Below, in pieces: positions 7,801 through 11,270 of a DNA stretch of 11,270 nt. Source of the stretch: JBHHYN01 sp046757565 (lineage in GTDB: Bacteria > Pseudomonadota > Gammaproteobacteria > Eutrophobiales > Eutrophobiaceae). The stretch is taken from contig JBHHYN010000100.1 in the NCBI GenBank assembly GCA_046757565.1, forward strand, positions 1 through 11,270, written 5' to 3'. Made by a program: the position numbers and the translations under genes. The notes beneath the pieces are model-generated. The model ran no database searches. It saw nothing but the letters and a program-made list of their open reading frames with translations, and was not told where the DNA came from. Every line of letters starts with the position of its first letter. The first letter of the stretch is position 1.

Positions 7801-7910
7801 CGGCCATTATCATCGGCGGTCTGGCCTCGTCAACGCTGCTCAACCTGCTGATTATGCCCACTATCATGCTGAAGTTCGGCAGTTTCAAAGCCGGGGTCGG
7901 ACCAACGTAG
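4815..7910 (+). CDS. CusA/CzcA-like (HME-type) RND efflux pump
   Basis: This 1031-residue protein is the full-length inner-membrane, proton-driven pump of the exporter. It starts with TM1 (about 11-30, after MLAAIVRFSIHYRG), then a periplasmic porter domain, TM2 from about 341, and the second half with TM8 at about 862-882 and a final helix near 1000-1018. The N-terminal DIFPEFSP and the PGYSSEQVEVLVTRPIE stretch are characteristic of the heavy-metal subfamily. TM4 reads GGLAIALGEVVDDAIIDTEN; by eye D404 aligns with CusA Asp405, essential for proton relay, and E401, D405, D409 and E411 add unusual acidity. TM10-11 has GFVTLFGITVRNSIMLV, so the CusA Glu939 position is not acidic. This suggests a subclade distinct from CusA and CzcA. 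Metal export (for example divalent ions or Cu/Ag) is a family-based guess; other substrates are possible. It closes the three-gene operon. Confidence 0.9.
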   Translation: MLAAIVRFSIHYRGVVIGLAALLMIYGGFRMSRSGLDIFPEFSPKLIIVQTEAPGYSSEQVEVLVTRPIENVLTGLIGLEQIRSESIQGLSIITLVFKENSNIYRNRQLVSERLTGITNRLPDTVAAPVPLPLASSSATILTIGVTSKSRDLMQLRGIVDWTVVPRILSVPGVADVNVFGGDVRQLQIQILPEKLIRFGLSIDDVIRSARRASGIIGAGFIENDNQRITLSITGQADTAEKLGAIIMARNNGVNITLGDVAVITPAAAPPVGAAAIMTKPGVLMMVIGQYGANTLTVSRNIEKVLAELKQILAGQDITLYTDLFRPANYIETSIRNISGHLMVGGVFVIAVLFVFLFNFRTAFISALAIPLSLLSAVVVLLQFGVNLNIMILGGLAIALGEVVDDAIIDTENIFRRLRENSRASGPVPLADVVFNASMEVRGSVVYASFIVVLVFVPLLTLSGVAGRLFSPLGFSYIIAILMSLLVALTVTPALCYLLLARGGMQSRDPPLIRIIKPAYGAVLRRICKAPALTIVLTLLFCLGGISILPGLGMKFLPDLREGHYIVHTTSVPGTSLQESIRMGNKLTEEFLRIAGVRSVSQWAGRAERGADTFGSHYSEYEVDLEPMPGGEQQRVMDRLRRILRNFPGILFEANTFLIERVDETISGYTSPVVVNIYGNNLELLDQKANEVAAVMRSIQGATDIQLRSPPGTPQLQMRLKPDGLAYRGLRPLDVINAVQVAFEGKTVGKVYQGNRVYDISVLLPPAMRRYPGDVKNLPLRTPEGDMITLGDVVEITETGGRYNILHQGTQRLQTVTCNVSGRDLGTFMQELKTAVLQQVHFDADIYPEFTGAAIEQARARNELVLYSLLAGAVVLMLIFIATGSFRHMLLMLINLPFSLVGGVIAVLLGGGTLSVGSLVGFVTLFGITVRNSIMLVSHYKYLVEVDGRQWDLGTAIQGAQERLPSILMTALVTALAMFPIAFNSDNPGREIMGPMAAIIIGGLASSTLLNLLIMPTIMLKFGSFKAGVGPT

Positions 7911-8009
7911 CTTTTTGATTAAATTGAAAAAAGAGTTTGAAGACGACAAGTTTTACAGCTTAGAATGCCTTTTTAGAGGATAAAAACAACACTTTAAGGA
8001 TGAAGACTA
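7911..8009. other. AT-rich spacer after the pump gene
   Basis: No gene is seen. CTTTTT (7911-7916) and a nearby GAAAAAAG could pair weakly, but there is no convincing GC-rich terminator stem. AAGGA at 7996-8000 lies at ribosome-binding distance from the ATG at 8010 and is probably the relic translation signal of the decayed transposase that follows. Confidence 0.35.
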
Positions 8010-8186
8010 ATGCCACGAGCCACTCGTTATTTCTTCGGTCTCCGTTCCCGACTCGGCTCTACCTATTCCATCCGTGGAATCGTGCCAAGTTACATCTGGC
8101 ACATTGTTACTCTCACCCATCCATGGGCTTCGCGACATAAGAACTTCCATGTTCAAAACTCATTGACGCCATAAGAAGGAATTTCC
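8010..8186 (+). pseudogene. remnant of a REP-associated tyrosine transposase (RAYT, Y1_Tnp family)
   Basis: Three blocks of the conserved RAYT N-terminus occur in the right order. MPRATRYF is at 8010-8033, VPSYIWHI at 8082-8105 in the same frame, and T-H-stop-R-H-K-K-E-F at 8158-8184 in another frame, against the family pattern MPRxxRYxxPGxxWHIT-HRCHKKEF recalled from memory. The blocks are separated by 48 nt (8034-8081) and 52 nt (8106-8157) of unrelated sequence, and nothing of the catalytic region (HIH and the active-site Tyr) follows. A superficially open frame of 54 codons runs to 8174, with a good AAGGA ribosome site, but its product would be a scrambled fragment. These transposases mobilise REP palindromes, fitting the palindrome-rich intergenic DNA here. 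Confidence 0.65.
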
Positions 8187-8322
8187 GGGTCTGACCCAAA
8201 ATAGTAAACCTTCCAATCTGTAAGCTATCTGTAATCTCCTGTGTATTAATCTGGCCTCGTTGTAGTACTCGTGACTACTGTGTGGGAATGGATGCCCGCT
8301 TTTTAACTCATCGAGGTGTCGT
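8187..8322. other. palindrome GGGTC-T-GACCC and spacer before the next gene
   Basis: Immediately after the transposase remnant comes the perfect palindrome GGGTCTGACCC (8187-8197), a type of motif I associate with RAYT-linked repeats. Further on, GTAGT and ACTAC in TTGTAGTACTCGTGACTACT (about 8260-8280) can pair. The stretch must also carry the promoter of the 8323 gene, but I cannot assign its boxes. A ribosome site GAGGTG is at 8313-8318. Confidence 0.4.
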
Positions 8323-8544
8323 ATGGAAAGTTATATTGTTCGAATCCATCGTCGTGACGAGCAGGATGTTCATCCTGTACGCGGTATTGTGGAACAAGTC
8401 GGTGCCGAAGACCAGGATGCCTTCGGAACAATGCAAGAACTCTGGAATATCCTGTCGGTAACGAAACGCCGGAGAAGGAAGCCGAAAAAGAGTACTTCTC
8501 CCGGGCGTGAAGTAAATAAGAAACAGGGAAATTCAGGGGATTAA
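8323..8544 (+). CDS. small conserved hypothetical protein with basic tail
   Basis: The 73-residue frame starts at an ATG with a good GAGGTG ribosome site 4 nt upstream. Residues 1-45 (MESYIVRIHRR...PVRGIVEQVG...F...ELWNIL) resemble a short beta-strand/helix domain I have seen in unnamed small proteins often encoded beside accessory genes; I know no function for it. Residues about 48-70 form a Lys/Arg-rich, probably disordered tail (RRRRKPKK). There is no signal peptide or membrane segment, so it should be cytoplasmic. The basic tail would allow nucleic-acid contact, which is only a suggestion. The secreted-protein gene begins 29 nt later with its own ribosome site, so the two may be co-transcribed. 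Confidence 0.65.
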   Translation: MESYIVRIHRRDEQDVHPVRGIVEQVGAEDQDAFGTMQELWNILSVTKRRRRKPKKSTSPGREVNKKQGNSGD

Positions 8545-8573
8545 CTCATCAAATCAAAACAGGAGATAGTGTC

Positions 8574-9098
8574 ATGAAATCACATACTTTACTGAAATCT
8601 GTTTTCTTGAGTGTTGTGACGGTAATTTTTGGATTGACCACACTGGCAGCGATGGCTGGTAGCACCCGAATTACCGGTAAGTTCAGTCAGTCATATAGTA
8701 AACAGGAAGCGCTGCCTATACCTCAGGCGCAAGGCCATGTGATCATGCTAACGGAATCGCAGGGCTCAAATTCCAGCACGAATGGATCGGCTTATATGGA
8801 CGGTGCCAAGGTTGTGATCAGTGAGATCGTTGACCTGGACCGGGGAAACGGACCGCATCAGGGTTACGTGACTCAGACCATGCCCAATGGTGACGAAACA
8901 GTGACCCACTTCGATGGTAAGGTGACGACCACCATGACAGCCGAAGGCCAACCCAATACCACCTTTAAAGGCAATTGGAAAGCAATCAGGGGTACGGGAC
9001 AGTACAGTGGCATCAAAGGCAGTGGCACCTATGTTGGGCGCTTTACCTCTGAAAAGGACTATGTCGTTGATTGGAAGGGTTATTATTTCATTCAATGA
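8574..9098 (+). CDS. secreted small beta-rich protein, possibly allene-oxide-cyclase-like barrel
   Basis: This 174-residue protein begins with a clear Sec signal: MKSHTLLKS, a hydrophobic core, and probable cleavage after AMA near residue 28, giving a mature periplasmic or secreted protein of about 146 residues. It is rich in Gly, Thr and Ser with alternating strand patterns. The C-terminal block FKGNWKAIRGTGQYSGIKGSGTYVG resembles the repeated GTGxYxGIxGxGxYxG motif of small eight-stranded barrels (allene oxide cyclase/DUF3224-like); I offer that as a fold guess, not a function. It has no cysteine in the mature part, so no disulfides. The start is supported by AGGAG at 8561-8565. A perfect hairpin follows its stop codon. 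Confidence 0.72.
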   Translation: MKSHTLLKSVFLSVVTVIFGLTTLAAMAGSTRITGKFSQSYSKQEALPIPQAQGHVIMLTESQGSNSSTNGSAYMDGAKVVISEIVDLDRGNGPHQGYVTQTMPNGDETVTHFDGKVTTTMTAEGQPNTTFKGNWKAIRGTGQYSGIKGSGTYVGRFTSEKDYVVDWKGYYFIQ

Positions 9099-9106
9099 CA
9101 TGACGG

Positions 9107-9148
9107 GAAAGGGCGTACTGGTTTGGCCTCCTCACAGTACGCCCTTTC
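9107..9148. terminator. perfect 14-bp hairpin after the secreted-protein gene
   Basis: GAAAGGGCGTACTG (9107-9120) and CAGTACGCCCTTTC (9135-9148) are exact inverse complements around a 14-nt loop, beginning 9 nt after the stop codon. Position and stem strength suit a transcription terminator. A proper U-tract is missing beyond the CCCTTTC arm, so termination may be inefficient or the hairpin may mainly protect the mRNA 3' end. Confidence 0.65.
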
Positions 9149-9214
9149 ACATAATCTCCAATTTAAAACTAGACTTAGAGTAACTTTACACTGCTAAAGA
9201 TGGGAGAGTGAGAG

Positions 9215-10978
9215 ATGAGCACACAAACAGCCTCCAGCAAAGAATTTTCATACTATGACTTTTTACCGGTCGTTGCATCCCCCGCAAAGAGTTCTTTTCA
9301 ACACCTGGATGAATCGATAAACAGGTTGCGTGAAGGCGCAAGACAATTTGCAAAATTATCGATCGATGAACGCTTACAACTTGCATACTCCATGCAGAAA
9401 GGCTATCTCAACGTGGCCGAGCGTAGTGTCAAGGCGGCCTGTAAGGCAAAGGGAATAGGAATAGGCACTCTACTGGAAGGTGAAGAATGGGCAACCGGGC
9501 CGTTATGTGTGGTGCGTCATTTGCGGCTGGTTCGCGAATCCCTGCAATCGATTAAACAAACCGGTAATACCACGATTGGTAAGGTCGGAAGAACGATTAC
9601 AGATAAACTGGCCGTACAGGTCTATCCTGTCAGCACCATTGATGGCATCTTGTTCAAAGACGTCCGGGTCGATGTGCACATGCAGTCCGGTATGACCGAG
9701 GAAAAACTCGAATCATCGCGGGCAAGTTTTTATAAACAGCCTGATCATGAAGGGAAAGTTGTGATGGTGCTCGGTGCCGGCAATATCGCGGCCATCCCGT
9801 CCATGGATGTGATCAGCAAGATGTTTAATGAAGGCAAGGTCTGTATCCTGAAAATGAACCCGATCAATGCCTATATCGGACCATTTATTGAAGAGGCCTT
9901 TGCCGAAGCAATAAAACGGAATTTTCTGGTCGTGGTGTATGGTGGTGTTGAAGAAGGTGAATACCTTACCCGGCATGAACAGATCGATGAGATCCACATT
10001 ACCGGATCGGACAAGACCCATGATGCCATCGTCTGGGGGCCGCCGGGACCGGAACGTGCAGAACGCATGGCCAGAAATAATCCGGTAATCAACAAGACGA
10101 TTTCATCTGAGTTGGGTAATGTCTCACCCGTTATTATTGTCTCCGGGCCTTACACGGACAAAGAACTACGATTTCAGGCAGAAGACCTGGCCGGGTCCTT
10201 TGGCTGTAACGCTTCATTCCTCTGTTGTGCACCGGTCATGATCGTGACCTATAAAGGCTGGGAGCAGCGGGACAAGTTTCTTGGTTATCTGGAGGAACAA
10301 CTGGCTTCACTGGAGACAAAAAAGGCCTATTATCCAGGGGCACGCGAACGCTGGAAGACGATTACCGATAGTCATAGCAATGTCAGTACCTTTGGTTCTG
10401 TCACAACGGATTCAACACCGTGGACATTAATACGCGGGCTGGATCCGAATAATGTTGATGAGCCGTTGTTTAACAATGAACCGTTTTGCTCTGTACTGGC
10501 GGAAACGGTCATCGATGCCGGCGATCCTGTGAATTTTCTGGAGCGAGCTGTGGAGTTTGTCAATAAACGTTTATGGGGGACCTTGACGGCGAATATAATC
10601 GTCCATCCCAGGACGATGAAAGACAGCAGACTGTCAGAGGCGGTAGAACGAATGATTTCGGACCTGCATTATGGCACCGTGACCGTAAATTCCAATTTTC
10701 ATGGTTTTTCCTTTTCCGTCAGTACGCCGCCATGGGGTGCTTATCCCGGGTCGGCACTCAATGATATCCAGAGCGGCCGCGGTTGGGTACACAATACCAA
10801 TATGCTGGAGGGCATTGAAAAAACAGTGGCACGTTTCCCGTTAACGGCCTTTCCAAAGCCGGCATGGTTTCCCAGTCACCGGACGGCCGATAAATTAATC
10901 CAGCGGATGGTTACCCTGGAGGAACATGCCAGTTGGTCGAAGGTACCGGGGGTGGTGTTAACCGCCATGCGTGGATAG
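9215..10978 (+). CDS. aldehyde dehydrogenase superfamily protein, long form
   Basis: This 587-residue protein is longer than the roughly 480-500 residues of common aldehyde dehydrogenases. Family hallmarks appear in order: a cofactor-region lysine in CILKMNP (K213), TGSDKTH matching the Rossmann TGS loop, ELGNVSP with the general-base glutamate (E299), NASFLCCAP with the catalytic cysteine (C337, C338 next to it), and a C-terminal GTVTVN...PPWGAYPGSA stretch like the family's substrate-pocket end. An active NAD(P)-dependent oxidoreductase acting on an aldehyde or acyl group is therefore likely. Substrate is unknown, and sequence is too divergent for me to name a subfamily. Residues 1-30 and the inserted segment HMQSGMTEEKLESSRASFYK (before the nucleotide-binding part) are not from the standard pattern. 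The start has a GGGAGAG ribosome site at 9202-9208. The gene stands alone after a terminator-like hairpin. Confidence 0.85.
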   Translation: MSTQTASSKEFSYYDFLPVVASPAKSSFQHLDESINRLREGARQFAKLSIDERLQLAYSMQKGYLNVAERSVKAACKAKGIGIGTLLEGEEWATGPLCVVRHLRLVRESLQSIKQTGNTTIGKVGRTITDKLAVQVYPVSTIDGILFKDVRVDVHMQSGMTEEKLESSRASFYKQPDHEGKVVMVLGAGNIAAIPSMDVISKMFNEGKVCILKMNPINAYIGPFIEEAFAEAIKRNFLVVVYGGVEEGEYLTRHEQIDEIHITGSDKTHDAIVWGPPGPERAERMARNNPVINKTISSELGNVSPVIIVSGPYTDKELRFQAEDLAGSFGCNASFLCCAPVMIVTYKGWEQRDKFLGYLEEQLASLETKKAYYPGARERWKTITDSHSNVSTFGSVTTDSTPWTLIRGLDPNNVDEPLFNNEPFCSVLAETVIDAGDPVNFLERAVEFVNKRLWGTLTANIIVHPRTMKDSRLSEAVERMISDLHYGTVTVNSNFHGFSFSVSTPPWGAYPGSALNDIQSGRGWVHNTNMLEGIEKTVARFPLTAFPKPAWFPSHRTADKLIQRMVTLEEHASWSKVPGVVLTAMRG

Positions 10979-11264
10979 AAAAAAACACGAAAAATCGTTC
11001 ATACCAGTAGCTGAAGATCTGTTCAGCAATGTCGAGTTGACCGCTGCAAAATGGAACGCTGCAGAATTGTTACAACATGACAGCCAGATAAGGTCCGCGG
11101 TTAAACTTCTCACGGAAGTGGGTGATTGGGAGAGAATGGCAAAGTTGATCAAGACAGTCGCTGATGAATTAATCGAACAGGGGCGTCACCGGACATTAAC
11201 AGAATGGCTAAAAAATTGGGTCTTCAGCAGAATCTGTGGGTTAACAAGAAAGACTTTTGAATAA
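10971..11264 (+). pseudogene. fragment of a MalT/LuxR-type helical-repeat regulator
   Basis: The 97-codon frame opens at a GTG overlapping the aldehyde dehydrogenase stop by 8 nt, without a ribosome site. Residues about 24-84 (AAKWNAAELL... LLTEVGDWERMAKLIKTVAD... IEQGRHRTLTEWLKN) match the pattern of the TPR-like region in large MalT-type ATP-dependent regulators, typically GDWERxAxLI and LLxQGRxxTLxxWL. The parent proteins are around 900 residues; here neither the upstream ATPase region nor the continuation exists, and after LKNW the sequence changes to VFSRICGLTRKTFE and stops. I read it as a displaced fragment, possibly translated. The window ends 6 nt later, so whether more of the regulator follows is unseen. 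Confidence 0.45.
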
Positions 11265-11270
11265 AAACTG

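Noticed and set aside
2348..7888. Many minus-strand and alternate-frame open frames inside the efflux genes
   Set aside because: They overlap firmly identified coding sequence, show no domains, and are expected by-products of its codon usage.
8010..8174. Intact 54-residue small gene with a good ribosome site
   Set aside because: Its two recognisable blocks belong to a RAYT N-terminus separated by extra sequence, and the third block lies in another frame with a stop, so it is better explained as decay.
1..11270. CRISPR array
   Set aside because: The repeats present are palindromes or 7-nt phased motifs; no set of identical 24-40 nt repeats with unique spacers was seen.

Overview
The window looks like a gammaproteobacterial chromosome segment. 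The inference rests on a tRNA-Thr(UGU) gene with an encoded CCA end, a CusA/CzcA-type tripartite efflux operon, a decayed REP-associated transposase remnant and overall gene style; no marker fixes the genus. All protein genes read left to right and only the tRNA is on the minus strand. Intergenic DNA is rich in palindromes and mobile-element debris, so this appears to be an accessory or rearranged region.

Layout. Positions 1-213 hold a possible tail of an upstream gene and two strikingly similar 63-bp palindromic units, the second of which runs into the next start codon. Positions 214-1702 encode a two-gene toxin-antitoxin module. The first protein is a fusion: an AbiEi-type winged-helix antitoxin/repressor (type IV family) joined to a complete MntA-type minimal nucleotidyltransferase (type VII antitoxin). 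The second, overlapping by 11 nt, is a HepT-type HEPN RNase toxin carrying the RX4HXY motif. This hybrid is the most interesting system in the window: one polypeptide appears to combine autoregulation through the palindromic operators with covalent neutralisation of HepT.

Positions 1703-2170 hold a long hairpin resembling insertion-sequence ends, tRNA-Thr(UGU) on the minus strand, and about 290 bp of structured non-coding DNA. Positions 2171-7910 hold a three-gene efflux operon: a TolC/CusC-like outer-membrane lipoprotein, a short periplasmic adaptor, and a 1031-residue HME-type RND pump. A heptad-phased inverted repeat lies between adaptor and pump. Together these would form an envelope-spanning exporter driven by proton motive force; the substrate cannot be read from the sequence, though the family suggests metal ions.

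Positions 7911-8322 contain no intact gene but do contain a recognisable corpse of a REP-associated tyrosine transposase, interrupted by two short insertions. Then come a small basic protein (8323-8544), a secreted probable beta-barrel protein (8574-9098) closed by a perfect 14-bp hairpin, a long aldehyde dehydrogenase superfamily protein (9215-10978), and a short frame (10971-11264) that looks like a fragment of a MalT/LuxR-type helical-repeat regulator.
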